Position numbers and translations under genes: made by a program | Notes under the pieces: model-generated | The model's input: the letters and a program-made list of their open reading frames with translations, nothing else | What the model was told of the DNA's origin: nothing | Databases searched by the model: none | Origin: Bacterioplanes sp. | GTDB taxonomy: Bacteria; Pseudomonadota; Gammaproteobacteria; Pseudomonadales; Oceanobacteraceae | NCBI GenBank assembly: GCA_014859445.1 | Contig: JACUUC010000001.1 | Span: 62,001-126,000 of the forward strand | DNA: 64,000 bases | Reading direction: 5' to 3' | Part shown: positions 43,950 to 55,808 of the stretch, one piece after another | How the letters are laid out: each line of letters opens with the position of its first letter | Numbering within the stretch: position 1 is the first letter of the stretch

Positions 43950-45842
43950 TTATTGCATCAAGGCCAACAACAAGGTGTTCAGCTTAGCCACATACTCCGC
44001 CGGATTTTTCAGCTGACTGCCTTCCGCTAACTGCGCCTGAGCATGAACGATCTTCGCCAAATCACTAAAGCGCTGCTCATCTTGCTCTTGATCCAAACGC
44101 ACAATCAAAGGATGGCTTGGGTTAATTTCTAAGGCGATATCAGGCTCTGGCATTTTTTGCCCAGCCGCTTCCATCATACGACGTAAGTGACCACCCATAT
44201 CGTATTGGCCAACAATCAAACACGCTGGCGAATCCGTTAAACGACTACTGACTCGCACCGTTTTCACGTCCTCGGCCAGAACCGTTTGCAAGCGCTCAAT
44301 CAAACCTTGATGGGCCTCTTCCAGTGCTTTAAGTTGTTCTTTTTCATCCGCGTCTGCTAACTCATCCAGATCCAACTCACCCTTAGTCACATCTTGGAAC
44401 ACGTGACCATCAAACGCATTCAAATGACTGATCATCCATTCATCAACACGATCGGTCAGCAGTAGCACTTCCACACCTTTGCGACGGAAGTATTCCAAAT
44501 GAGGACTTGAGCTAACCGCGGCGTGGTTATCACCCGTGATGAAGTAAATCTTCTTCTGGCCTTCACGCATGCGTGCAATGTAATCCGCCAGACTGACGTT
44601 CTCGGTATCACCTTCACTGTGAGTGGTTGCAAACCGGAACAGGTCAGCAATTTTTTCTTTGTTGGTAAAATCTTCAGCAGGCCCTTCTTTCAGCACCTCA
44701 CCGAACGCATCCCAAAATTTCTGATATTTTTCGGGCTCGTTGCTGGCCATTTTGCTGAGGGTATCCAGCACCCGCTTAACCAAGGCTGAACGCAGGCTAT
44801 CGACTTGCTTGTCTTGTTGTAAAATTTCGCGTGATACGTTCAAAGACAAATCGTTGGAGTCCAACACACCCTTCACAAAACGCAAATACAAGGGTAAAAA
44901 CTGCTCGGCATCGTCCATAATGAAAACACGCTGCACATACAGTTTCAGTCCACGCGCCGCTTCACGATTCCACAAATCAAAGGGAGGATTAGACGGTATA
45001 TAAAGTAGACTGGTGTAATCCAACTTACCCTCAACGCGATTGTGCATCCACGTCAGCGGTTCGTTCCAGTCATGCGATACGTGCTTATAAAACTCGGTGT
45101 AATCGGCATCTGTCAGGTCTGACTTGGCTCGCGTCCACATGGCTTTTGCTTGATTCACGGCTTCTGGCGCACTGGGTTCTTCACCCTCTTCCGGTGCTTC
45201 AGCCGGTAAATACACAGGCACAGCAATGTGGTCTGAGTATTTTTTAATTAAGCTGCGTAAACGAAAGGCATCGGCAAATTCCGCTTCAGAATCCTTTAAG
45301 TGCAACGTAATACGAGTACCACGGGTGGTTTTTTCGATGGTTTCTAAACTGAACTCACCTTCACCGGCAGACTGCCACAACACCCCTTCACTGGCCGCCA
45401 AGCCCGCACGACGGGTTTCAACCGTCACTTGATCGGCGACGATAAAAGCCGAGTAAAAACCCACACCAAATTGACCAATCAATTGCGAATCTTTCTGCTG
45501 ATCGCCACTGAGCTGTCCCAAAAACTCCGCGGTACCTGACTTGGCAATGGTACCCAAATGATTGATTACGTCATCACGGCTCATACCAATGCCATTATCT
45601 TCGATGGTCAGCGTCTTGGCATCGGCGTCAAAATCAATACGCACGGCCAAATCGCTTTCACCTTCGTACAAAGCACCATCCTGCAATGCGGCAAAACGCA
45701 ACTTATCGCAGGCGTCAGAGGCATTTGAAATAAGCTCACGCAAAAAAATCTCTTTGTTGGAATACAAAGAGTGGATCATCAAATGAAGCAGTTGTTTAAC
45801 CTCGGTTTTAAAACCTAGGGTTTCTTTACTGGCAGCCGTCAT
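43950..45842 (-). CDS. htpG: Hsp90-family chaperone HtpG
   Basis: ATP-dependent cytosolic chaperone, dimeric. The 630-residue protein has the GHKL ATPase motifs: [22 protein letters not shown] (ELISNASDA), [11 protein letters not shown], and [15 protein letters not shown] lid, then the middle domain ([22 protein letters not shown], in part) with the catalytic Arg in [10 protein letters not shown], and the C-terminal dimerisation domain. AAGGAG seven bases before the ATG at 45842 decides the start. It is separated by 22 bases from the end of the thi operon; whether it is read from that operon is unknown. Confidence 0.96.
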   Translation of the reverse strand: MTAASKETLGFKTEVKQLLHLMIHSLYSNKEIFLRELISNASDACDKLRFAALQDGALYEGESDLAVRIDFDADAKTLTIEDNGIGMSRDDVINHLGTIAKSGTAEFLGQLSGDQQKDSQLIGQFGVGFYSAFIVADQVTVETRRAGLAASEGVLWQSAGEGEFSLETIEKTTRGTRITLHLKDSEAEFADAFRLRSLIKKYSDHIAVPVYLPAEAPEEGEEPSAPEAVNQAKAMWTRAKSDLTDADYTEFYKHVSHDWNEPLTWMHNRVEGKLDYTSLLYIPSNPPFDLWNREAARGLKLYVQRVFIMDDAEQFLPLYLRFVKGVLDSNDLSLNVSREILQQDKQVDSLRSALVKRVLDTLSKMASNEPEKYQKFWDAFGEVLKEGPAEDFTNKEKIADLFRFATTHSEGDTENVSLADYIARMREGQKKIYFITGDNHAAVSSSPHLEYFRRKGVEVLLLTDRVDEWMISHLNAFDGHVFQDVTKGELDLDELADADEKEQLKALEEAHQGLIERLQTVLAEDVKTVRVSSRLTDSPACLIVGQYDMGGHLRRMMEAAGQKMPEPDIALEINPSHPLIVRLDQEQDEQRFSDLAKIVHAQAQLAEGSQLKNPAEYVAKLNTLLLALMQ

Positions 45843-45864
45843 GTTGTTCTCCTTTAGCAATTAA

Positions 45865-47427
45865 CTAACAGGCTTGTACTGATGTTTGGGATGTGGGGAC
45901 AAGCGGCTGTTTTTTCAAGGGCTTAGGAAGAGAATGACGCAATTGAGCATGCCGCGTTGGCAGTTCTTCATCAACACGCAATGCCGTCACGATGGCACAA
46001 GAATCGACTCCCGTAGCGACAAGCTGAGCGATATTAGCCGGTACAATACCACCAATGCAGGTCAGCGGACGTTCATGCTGATAGCGTTGCCACCATTGCT
46101 GCAATTGCGCATACCCCAAGGGTGGGTATTGAATCGACTTAGATAACGGCGCATGTACTGGCCCTATCGCAATGTACGAAGGATGCACGCTTCGCGCCCG
46201 CGCAATTTCCCATTCCGTATGGGTACTGATCCCTAGGCGTAAGCCCGCTTGGGCAATGGCGCACAAATCGGCCTCCGCAAGATCTTCTTGCCCCAAGTGC
46301 ACACCATAAGCTTGGTGTTTGATTGCCAAGCGCCAATGATCATTGATGTACAATGGCACACTGGCATGGCGACATAAACGGATTGCCTCCAGTAACTGCG
46401 CCTCATCCAATACCGGCGTTTTAACACGCCACTGAAGGGTATCAACGCCCAACACCAATAGCGCTTGCAGTTGGACCAACGAATCGACAATGGCATACAA
46501 GCCCAACGGCGTTGCCTCTGCAAACACCAATGAATCGGGCGATTGAGCCGTATCCCAAGGTATGACCCTTGGCATCTCATCTGCCGTTGGCGCTTGCACC
46601 CGAGTTAAAAACGCATTGTCATAACCACTGGCTTGTGGCCAACGGGCACGCAATACCTGTTTCATCAACGTATTGGCTAATACAATCGCGTCGTACACAC
46701 GCTGGCCTTGAGCCCAATAGGCCGCAATGGCCGTGCTAAAATGACAACCACTGCCATGACAACCCGCCGGCAATCGCGGTTGTCGCATACGAAATCGTCT
46801 CAGCGCTTGAGTTTCGGGTTGCAACGGGTAGCGATCAACGGCCATCGCGACGCAGTCATCAACCCATTCGTTCTCTGTCTGTACATCCCCACCCGTCACC
46901 ACCACACAACCGACACCGGTACTTAACAACGCGTTCACTTGCGACAACAAGGTGTTCGCCAGCGGATACTGCAACAACCCAAGTAATTGCTGAACTTCAT
47001 TGTGATTGGGCGTGATCACATCACACAGGGCTAACAGTTGCAGCAGGGTTCGAGGGTGCCATCTCGGTTGTGGTAATCCGCCCTGCGTGGCAAGCAACAC
47101 AGGGTCCCAAATAATACCCAGTGCAGGCTGCGCTGCGCGCGCCTGCTGCAGCTTACCGACCAACCAAGACAACACCGACTCTTGCTCAGGCAACCACCCG
47201 ATTTTGATGGCCTTTGGCCAGCCTTCTGCTTCTAGGGTCTGCCATTGCTGTTCTAAAAACCGCACATCAACAGACAACACGGCCTGGACACCGAAACTGT
47301 TTTGCGCCGTTAAGCTGGTCACAATGTTGGCACTGGCGACCGACAACGCGGCGGCCATACGATTGTCGGCCTGCAACCCCGCACCACCGCCGTTGTCACT
47401 GGCTGACAGCGTCCAGATCGTTGCCAT
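45865..47427 (-). CDS. thiDE: Bifunctional HMP(-P) kinase / thiamine-phosphate synthase (ThiD-ThiE fusion)
   Basis: Two enzymes of thiamine synthesis in one 520-residue chain. ThiD part (about 1-265): SASDNGGGAGLQADN, the WDPVLLATQGG loop, ITPNHNEVQQL and GCHGSGCHFSTAIAA anion-binding motif. ThiE part (about 310-500): LYAIVD, LQWRVKT, YINDHWRLA, GVHLGQEDL, GISTHTEWE, YIAIGPVHAPLSK and IGGI. The usual Thr-Lys motif (TxTK) in ThiE appears as HAPLSK. GGAGGT seven bases before the ATG at 47427 decides the start; it lies just after thiG. Last gene of the thi operon. Confidence 0.92.
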   Translation of the reverse strand: MATIWTLSASDNGGGAGLQADNRMAAALSVASANIVTSLTAQNSFGVQAVLSVDVRFLEQQWQTLEAEGWPKAIKIGWLPEQESVLSWLVGKLQQARAAQPALGIIWDPVLLATQGGLPQPRWHPRTLLQLLALCDVITPNHNEVQQLLGLLQYPLANTLLSQVNALLSTGVGCVVVTGGDVQTENEWVDDCVAMAVDRYPLQPETQALRRFRMRQPRLPAGCHGSGCHFSTAIAAYWAQGQRVYDAIVLANTLMKQVLRARWPQASGYDNAFLTRVQAPTADEMPRVIPWDTAQSPDSLVFAEATPLGLYAIVDSLVQLQALLVLGVDTLQWRVKTPVLDEAQLLEAIRLCRHASVPLYINDHWRLAIKHQAYGVHLGQEDLAEADLCAIAQAGLRLGISTHTEWEIARARSVHPSYIAIGPVHAPLSKSIQYPPLGYAQLQQWWQRYQHERPLTCIGGIVPANIAQLVATGVDSCAIVTALRVDEELPTRHAQLRHSLPKPLKKQPLVPTSQTSVQAC

Positions 47428-47441
47428 CTTGTCGACCTCCA

Positions 47442-48263
47442 TCATGACACGCGGCCCTCATCGTGACGCCAAAATGGCAAGTCAATCGGGCTGGTCGACG
47501 GTTCTGCTGAGGTGCGCTCAGCCATGCAACCGGCGTGATAAGCCAAACGCCCTGCCTGCACGGCGTGCGCAAAGGCACTCGCCATCGTGATAGGATCCAA
47601 TGCGTGAGCGACGGCGGTATTCAATAACACCGCATCAAACCCCATTTCCATGGCCGCGGCGGCATGAGAGGGTTTGCCCAAACCGGCATCAATGATTAAC
47701 ACCGTTTTATCCAAGCGCTCGCGTAATTGACTCAGTAAATAAGGATTCATGATGCCCTTGCCCGTGCCAATCGGTGCCGCCCAAGGCATGACCGCGACAC
47801 AACCAACGGCCACCAATTCCTGTGCGACGGCCAAGTCATCCGTGCAATAGGGCAATACTTGAAAGCCTTCTTCTACCAGCTGCGTGGCAGCACGCACCAA
47901 TTCAAAGGGATTTGGCTGCAACGAATAATCATCGCCAATGACTTCCAGTTTAATCCATGATGTGCCGAATAATTGCCGCGCCATGCGCGCCAAGGTGATG
48001 GCCTCTTGCGCGCTATGGCAACCCGCCGTGTTTGGCAATATTCGAGCCGATGAGTATGCCAACCACTGCTGAACGCAATGCCAATGGCCATTATCATTGA
48101 GCTGTTGCGCCGTTTGCCGCCGCAATGACATGGTGACAAACCCTGGGCTTGCCTGAGTCAGCGCCTGCACCAACTGTTGCGGTGACGCGTAGTGCGAGGT
48201 CCCTAACCATAGGCGACTGCTGATGGCTTCTCCAGCAATGTAAAGCGTATCGTGATTATCCAC
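47442..48263 (-). CDS. thiG: Thiazole synthase ThiG
   Basis: Forms the thiazole phosphate of thiamine from deoxyxylulose phosphate, ThiS-thiocarboxylate and dehydroglycine. The TIM-barrel motifs are present: SRLWLGTSHY near the start, LPNTAGCHSAQEA, IKLEVIGDD with the Schiff-base Lys, VLPYCTDDL, AVMPWAAPIGTGKGI and DAGLGKPSHAAAAMEMG, all typical. A GTG at 48263, eight bases after GGGAG and overlapping the end of thiS by 8 bases, is the best start (273 residues); upstream in-frame codons run through thiS. Confidence 0.93.
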   Translation of the reverse strand: MDNHDTLYIAGEAISSRLWLGTSHYASPQQLVQALTQASPGFVTMSLRRQTAQQLNDNGHWHCVQQWLAYSSARILPNTAGCHSAQEAITLARMARQLFGTSWIKLEVIGDDYSLQPNPFELVRAATQLVEEGFQVLPYCTDDLAVAQELVAVGCVAVMPWAAPIGTGKGIMNPYLLSQLRERLDKTVLIIDAGLGKPSHAAAAMEMGFDAVLLNTAVAHALDPITMASAFAHAVQAGRLAYHAGCMAERTSAEPSTSPIDLPFWRHDEGRVS

Positions 48264-48491
48264 CGGTAATAGCTCCCAAAACATCCACCGCGTCACCACT
48301 GGCAAGTCGGATCGAAGACCAATCTTGCCAGCGCACCACATGCTGATTCACCGCCACCACAAACGACAGCTCGATATGAGCCGTCGCCTGTGACCAGTTA
48401 TCCGGTAAAAACGCTTGCTGCATCAAACACTCAGCCAAGGTACTGTTGGCTGGTAGGGTTAACGATTCACCATTCAATACAATGTCGACAC

Positions 48492-48495
<4 letters not shown>
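48256..48495 (-). CDS. thiS: Sulfur carrier protein ThiS
   Basis: Ubiquitin-like sulfur carrier for thiazole formation, 79 residues. It has a beta-grasp pattern with VVAVNQHVV in the middle and ends in DVLGAITGG, whose final Gly-Gly is adenylated and thiocarboxylated. It is longer than E. coli ThiS (66) by a short N-terminal loop insertion. The ATG overlaps the thiO stop by 4 bases and its end overlaps thiG. Confidence 0.92.
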
Positions 48496-51459
<2,964 letters not shown>

Positions 51460-51546
51460 TCATATAACAAAGAAAGAGGCAGGCAGCGAACAAGGAAAGA
51501 TGGATGACAAGCACCGTACAAACACCCTCAGTGATGTCGAAGGTGT

Positions 51547-51652
51547 CTGTTCTGTTCCCTACGCTGGCACTAACCAGATCAGGTTCAACGGGACCCGCAA
51601 TTGCGATCTCAGCCTCTGTGAACCGTTTGGTTCGTGAGGCACCCCGACAGAA
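51547..51652 (-). ncRNA. TPP riboswitch (THI element)
   Basis: On the minus strand the conserved THI-box parts occur in order: GGGGTGCC (51645-51638), GGCTGAGA ending at 51607, ACCCGTTGAACCTGATCTGG (around 51593-51574) and CGTAGGGAA (51563-51555). Paired arms fit the TPP aptamer. It lies about 100 bases upstream of thiC. No T-run terminator follows; a weak hairpin (CAGACACC/GGTGTTTG) follows the aptamer, so control may act on translation, as in many proteobacteria. Confidence 0.95.
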
Positions 51653-51719
51653 TGTCAAAACAGTGTACGAAGAACGGCGGACGCTTTCAAGCGATGAATC
51701 GTAGAAGCATAAGACAAGA

Positions 51720-52151
51720 TTACGTCAGTAAAAAATGCGCTCGTGCCGTGGCAATTGGGCTGGTTCGTTCCGTTTGCCATGCGGTAATCGCCACATTGGC
51801 CACCCGACTGCCTTGACGCCAAACCTGACACTCAGCAAAGGTGTCCTGATGACGACCTGCACGCAAGTAATCCAACGAGAAATCAATAATTTTCGGTAAT
51901 GCGGTACTTTCCGATGTCATCATCAGATGCAACGATGCCGACAACTCCATAAAACCGCCAATCACACCACCATGAATGGCCGGTAAAATGGGATTGCCGA
52001 TGTTGTTGTCATTCTTAGGCAAGCGAAATAACACATCTTTACCAAAGCGCTCAAATTGAATACCAATCAATTGCGCATAAGGTATTTGTGCCAACAATGG
52101 ACGAAAATCATCCTGCGCACGAGCCTGCTCTAATGTGTCTAAAAAGCTCAT
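51720..52151 (-). CDS. PaaI-family hotdog thioesterase (second of a pair)
   Basis: Predicted acyl-CoA thioesterase of the hotdog fold, 143 residues. The catalytic-type motif HGGVIGGFMELSA follows LPAI, and a DFSLDYLRAG strand matches the PaaI family. A first gene of the same kind lies upstream, overlapping by 4 bases, so the two are co-translated and may form a heteromer. Substrates are not visible. Confidence 0.85.
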   Translation of the reverse strand: MSFLDTLEQARAQDDFRPLLAQIPYAQLIGIQFERFGKDVLFRLPKNDNNIGNPILPAIHGGVIGGFMELSASLHLMMTSESTALPKIIDFSLDYLRAGRHQDTFAECQVWRQGSRVANVAITAWQTERTSPIATARAHFLLT

Positions 52152-52621
52152 GAGGAAGCTCCTTGTTCAATCATGGCGCGAAATTCCGGCGGTGTCATTT
52201 GTTCACCGATACGCATAAACGTGGCCGCGCAGCGAGCAACCACATCCCCTTGCTCACCTTGCACCACATCACACTGAGTAAACACCACACTGTCGGCAAT
52301 GCGGGTAATACGAGCGATGGCCAATAAGTCCTGCTCAGCCGAGGCTGCTTTCATATAATCCATGCGCAAATCCAACGTTGGGCACAATTCAAAGCCTGGC
52401 AGCACCGAGAAAACCGCTGTACCACAAGCGGTATCCATCAGCGTCGTTAAGCTGCCGCCATGAACAGTCCCAGTCATGGGATTGCCGACAATCTGAGCAT
52501 GGTATGGCAGTCGCATGACCAAGCGGTCGTTATTCGCCTCTTCCACCGTCAAACCCAGTATTTGACCGTGTCGCAAGGTCGCCAAAAATCGTTCAGCGCG
52601 TGTTTTAATTGAAATCGTCAT
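52148..52621 (-). CDS. PaaI-family hotdog thioesterase (first of a pair)
   Basis: Predicted acyl-CoA thioesterase, 157 residues. The HGGSLTTLMDTACG motif after GNPMTGTV, the LDLRMDYMKAA strand and an ARITRIADSVVFTQ strand are typical PaaI features; the Asp in the LMDTACG helix is the usual catalytic acid. The ATG at 52621 lies after GTGAAACACGATG. Together with the downstream gene it forms a two-gene operon, upstream of the divergent response-regulator operon. Confidence 0.87.
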   Translation of the reverse strand: MTISIKTRAERFLATLRHGQILGLTVEEANNDRLVMRLPYHAQIVGNPMTGTVHGGSLTTLMDTACGTAVFSVLPGFELCPTLDLRMDYMKAASAEQDLLAIARITRIADSVVFTQCDVVQGEQGDVVARCAATFMRIGEQMTPPEFRAMIEQGASS

Positions 52622-52782
52622 CGTGTTTCACCTCACAGAGGGAGCTCGTTATACGGCATTTCAGCCAATTGGCAATGGCCTAATTGTGCATGATGACTGA
52701 TGAAAATGCTCGCTGAGTGTTTGCTCGATTAGCATTTAACGACTACAACTAGGATATCTAAAGCCAATCTAATGTATCCGCC

Positions 52783-53169
52783 ATGACCACACGCGTACTG
52801 ATTTGTGATGACTCGAGTTTTGCTAGGAAGCAGATGGCACGAGCATTACCCCCCGAATGGGAGGTCGAAGTATTTTTTGCCAATGATGGCTTGGAAGGGT
52901 TAGAAGTCATTCGCCAAGGCAACGGTGAAGTGGTGTTTTTAGACCTAACCATGCCCAATTTGGATGGCTATGGTGTACTCGAAACCATTCGCAAAGAAGA
53001 TTTACCGGCCATGGTTATCGTGGTCTCCGGTGACATTCAACCCGATGCACAAACGCGCGTTAAAAATATGGGGGCCATGGCGTTTATTAAAAAACCCATC
53101 GATGCGGAAAAAGCACGAGCCATTTTGACCGAATACGGCATCATGGCGGGAGGAGCGGATGATCACTGA
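52783..53169 (+). CDS. CheY-like single-domain response regulator
   Basis: Stand-alone receiver domain of 128 residues with no output domain. Acidic pair D9/D10 in VLICDDSS, phosphoacceptor D54 in VVFLDLTMPNLDG, Ser82 in VVSGD and Lys104 followed by Pro105 in FIKKP give a complete receiver. The tail (GGADDH) is short. Its last 11 bases overlap the CheC-like gene, so a partner phosphatase is made with it. No histidine kinase gene is adjacent. The input kinase is therefore unknown. Confidence 0.9.
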   Translation: MTTRVLICDDSSFARKQMARALPPEWEVEVFFANDGLEGLEVIRQGNGEVVFLDLTMPNLDGYGVLETIRKEDLPAMVIVVSGDIQPDAQTRVKNMGAMAFIKKPIDAEKARAILTEYGIMAGGADDH

Positions 53170-53773
53170 GCGCGTTTCACTCACCGAAGATCAGCGCGAC
53201 TGTTATCAGGAGATTGTCAACGTCGCGATGGGACAAGCTGCCGATCGTCTCGCACGATTGCTGGACGCCTATGTGGTGTTACCCATTCCGCAGGTAAATC
53301 TGATCGAAGCGAACGATTTGCACATGGCCATTCAAGGTGCCGAAGACAATCATGCCATTTCGTCGGTATGCCAAGGCTTCATTGGTTCAGGCATTGCGGG
53401 TGAAGCCTTATTGCTGTTCAACGACACCAGCTTTGAAGACTTAGCCACCCTAATGAACTATTCGGGTCCGCTGAATCGTTACGGTGAATTAGAACTGCTG
53501 ATGGACGTCAGTTCCGTATTGATTGGCGCCTGTATTCAAGGCATTGGCGATCAATTGGGTATCCATTTTAATCAAGGGCATCCGGTGGTCTTGGGACAAC
53601 ATTGCCAGGTGGCTGACATTGTCAAAAGTGGCAACCATCAATGGAATAAAACCCTAGCCATCGAGATCCATTACACCCTAGAGCATGTCAATATCGACTG
53701 CAATTTGCTATTGCTCTTCACCGAAGACTCCGTAGCCAAACTGAATAACAAAATCGACTACTTGCTGGATTAA
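53159..53773 (+). CDS. CheC-family phosphatase
   Basis: Predicted phosphatase of phosphorylated CheY-type receivers, 204 residues. The N-terminal active site fits the CheC/FliY/CheX consensus exactly: D14-x3-E18-x2-N21-x22-P44. The second CheC-type repeat is degenerate: the matching E-x2-N position in LMDVSSVL reads D-x2-S, so probably only one site is active. A GGGAGGAGCGG sequence precedes the ATG. It overlaps the receiver gene by 11 bases and is followed after 2 bases by the PAS-GGDEF gene; all three are co-translated. No motility genes are nearby, so the role may be outside flagellar chemotaxis. Confidence 0.85.
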   Translation: MITERVSLTEDQRDCYQEIVNVAMGQAADRLARLLDAYVVLPIPQVNLIEANDLHMAIQGAEDNHAISSVCQGFIGSGIAGEALLLFNDTSFEDLATLMNYSGPLNRYGELELLMDVSSVLIGACIQGIGDQLGIHFNQGHPVVLGQHCQVADIVKSGNHQWNKTLAIEIHYTLEHVNIDCNLLLLFTEDSVAKLNNKIDYLLD

Positions 53774-53775
53774 TT

Positions 53776-54744
53776 ATGACTGACACAGCGAAGGAATTGG
53801 GTGATTTACATTGGTTAATGGCCATCCTGCAAAATATTGATGTTGGCTTAGTCGTACTGGATCGCCAATACAAAATACAGCTGTGGAATGGTTTTATGGA
53901 AAACCACAGCGGCATCAGCCCTCAAAACGCGAAAGATCAATGCATTTTCGAATTGTTCGACGAGGTGCCACGAGAGTGGCTCATGCAAAAAATCGAACCT
54001 GTTTTTGAATTAAAGACGCGGGCATTTACCATTTGGGAACAACGTCCGTATATCTTTCGCTTCAAGAATTCACGTCCCATTACTGGCCGTGCCGCCATCA
54101 TGTACCAAAATTGCAGCATCATTCCTTTGGAATCCGTTGACCGTGTTGCCAATCATATTTGTATGATCATTTATGACGTCACCGATATCGCCATCCATCA
54201 AGAGGACGCTCGCTTAGCACAGCAAGTGGTCGCCGAACTGAGTGAATTCGATCATCTCACGGATTTGCACAGCCGCAGTCATTGGCAGCCCTTATTTGAG
54301 CGCGAATTTCAACGCTGCACACGCACACAGCGCCCCAGCTCGCTGGTGATTTTCAACATCGATCAATTTAACGATATTAACGAACGTTATGGCCACCATG
54401 CTGGCGATCAAGTGCTCAAAGTGGTGGCAGATTGCCTGCGCCAAACCATGCGCCAAACCGACAGTGCCTGTCGCTACAGCAGTGAGTATTTCGCTGTCTT
54501 GCTGGTTGAAAGTGATCAAGATACCGCCTTATTTTTTGCCGAGCGAGTGCGCAAACGCTTATCAAGCCTCACTATTCCAGTTACCGAAGCCGATTTAAAA
54601 ATCACCCTCAGCTGCGGCATTGCAACGATCAATGAACGTTTACAACACCCCTACGAGTGGGAGGCAGAAGCTGAGCAAGCGGTTAAACTAGCGCATGATC
54701 AAGGCGGTAACCGTTGTATGATCCGTCCGCCCAATGAACGCTGA
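53776..54744 (+). CDS. PAS-GGDEF protein with degenerate GGDEF and retained I-site
   Basis: Cytoplasmic two-domain protein of 322 residues. The N-terminal PAS domain (about 13-140, with NIDVGLVVLDRQYKIQLWN and SGISPQN) is followed by a GGDEF domain (about 160-320) starting FDHLTDLHSRSHW. The active-site signature reads S235-S-E-Y-F instead of GGDEF, so cyclase activity is unlikely. An RxxD motif (R226-Q-T-D229) lies exactly five residues before it, as in the c-di-GMP inhibitory site, so it may bind c-di-GMP as a receptor. It is the third gene of the receiver-CheC operon. Confidence 0.88.
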   Translation: MTDTAKELGDLHWLMAILQNIDVGLVVLDRQYKIQLWNGFMENHSGISPQNAKDQCIFELFDEVPREWLMQKIEPVFELKTRAFTIWEQRPYIFRFKNSRPITGRAAIMYQNCSIIPLESVDRVANHICMIIYDVTDIAIHQEDARLAQQVVAELSEFDHLTDLHSRSHWQPLFEREFQRCTRTQRPSSLVIFNIDQFNDINERYGHHAGDQVLKVVADCLRQTMRQTDSACRYSSEYFAVLLVESDQDTALFFAERVRKRLSSLTIPVTEADLKITLSCGIATINERLQHPYEWEAEAEQAVKLAHDQGGNRCMIRPPNER

Positions 54745-54806
54745 TCGCTTGCAATAATGGCCTGATGTGGGCAGACTTTACCACTCATTCATGAACTGAT
54801 TTGGCC

Positions 54807-55808
54807 ATGATCCCTCGCCCCTTTATCGATGCGCCACTGCGCGGTGTAACCGCTTTGGGAGTCGCTCTTGACGACATCAGTAGCGCATCCAATATTCCAC
54901 GCAGCCTTCTGCAAGACCCCAGCGCCGAACTCAATAATCGTCAATACACTCAGTTAATGTCCAGTTTGTGGCGACTCAGTAACGATGAATTAATGGGACT
55001 GGCTCCACAGCGTAGTCGTTTTGGCACCTTCAGCATGATGTGTAAAACCATCATCCATTGCGCCACATTGGAACACGCTCTGCATCGTGCTCGTCACTTT
55101 TATCAGCTTTTTCCGGGGATGCCGCGATTACACATTGATAAACAAAAGCATTTAACGCGTTTGGTGCTGACACACGACCTTCGTTATGACCCTGATCATT
55201 TTCTCAGCGAATCGCTGTTGGTTATTTGGCATCGACTTCCCAGCTGGCTGGTTGGCCAAGGAATCCCACTGATAGCCGTCGGTTGTTGTTATGAAGCACC
55301 AGAGCATGCCTCACTGTATCAACAGCTATTTGCGACACCCGTGAAGTTCAATGCCGATGCCACTTATTTGACGATACCCAGTAAAGTGCTACGGTTACCC
55401 ATTGCGCAAAACGAAGCCAGTTTGGCGCGATTTCTACAACAATCGCCCGCAGATTTATTAGGTCGCCCCAATCCACATCAAAGTGTGACGGGACGTCTAC
55501 GTAAACTGTTACGCCAGTATGAATTTAACCGATTACCATCACTGACTCAGGTGGCGCAACAGTTGCAACTGTCCAGCGCGACCCTACGTCGTCGTTTGCA
55601 AGATGAGCAAACGTCGTTTCAACGACTCAAAGACGAATGCCGCATGGAAGAAGCCTGCCGCTTGTTATCACGCCCAGACCACAGCATTCGCGATATTGCC
55701 GAGTATTTAGGCTATACCGAAGCCAGTACCTTTCATCGTGCCTTCAAAAAATGGGGCGACATCACGCCCAGCGTCTATCGCCAACAGCTTTTGCAAGAGA
55801 CTCCTTAG
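54807..55808 (+). CDS. AraC-family transcription regulator
   Basis: Regulator of 333 residues of the arabinose-binding-domain-like (OruR/ArgR-type) AraC subfamily. The N-terminal half shows LNNRQYTQLMSSLWRLSNDELMG (in part: YTQLMSSLWRL); the C-terminal HTH_18 domain has VAQQLQLSSATLRRRLQDE and IRDIAEYLGYTEASTFHRAFKKWGDITPS (in part: IAEYLGYTEASTFHRAFKKW). The ATG at 54807 is preferred over a TTG at 54801. It follows the PAS-GGDEF gene by 62 bases and converges with eda (4-base overlap). Its target is unknown; either neighbour is possible. Confidence 0.87.
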   Translation: MIPRPFIDAPLRGVTALGVALDDISSASNIPRSLLQDPSAELNNRQYTQLMSSLWRLSNDELMGLAPQRSRFGTFSMMCKTIIHCATLEHALHRARHFYQLFPGMPRLHIDKQKHLTRLVLTHDLRYDPDHFLSESLLVIWHRLPSWLVGQGIPLIAVGCCYEAPEHASLYQQLFATPVKFNADATYLTIPSKVLRLPIAQNEASLARFLQQSPADLLGRPNPHQSVTGRLRKLLRQYEFNRLPSLTQVAQQLQLSSATLRRRLQDEQTSFQRLKDECRMEEACRLLSRPDHSIRDIAEYLGYTEASTFHRAFKKWGDITPSVYRQQLLQETP

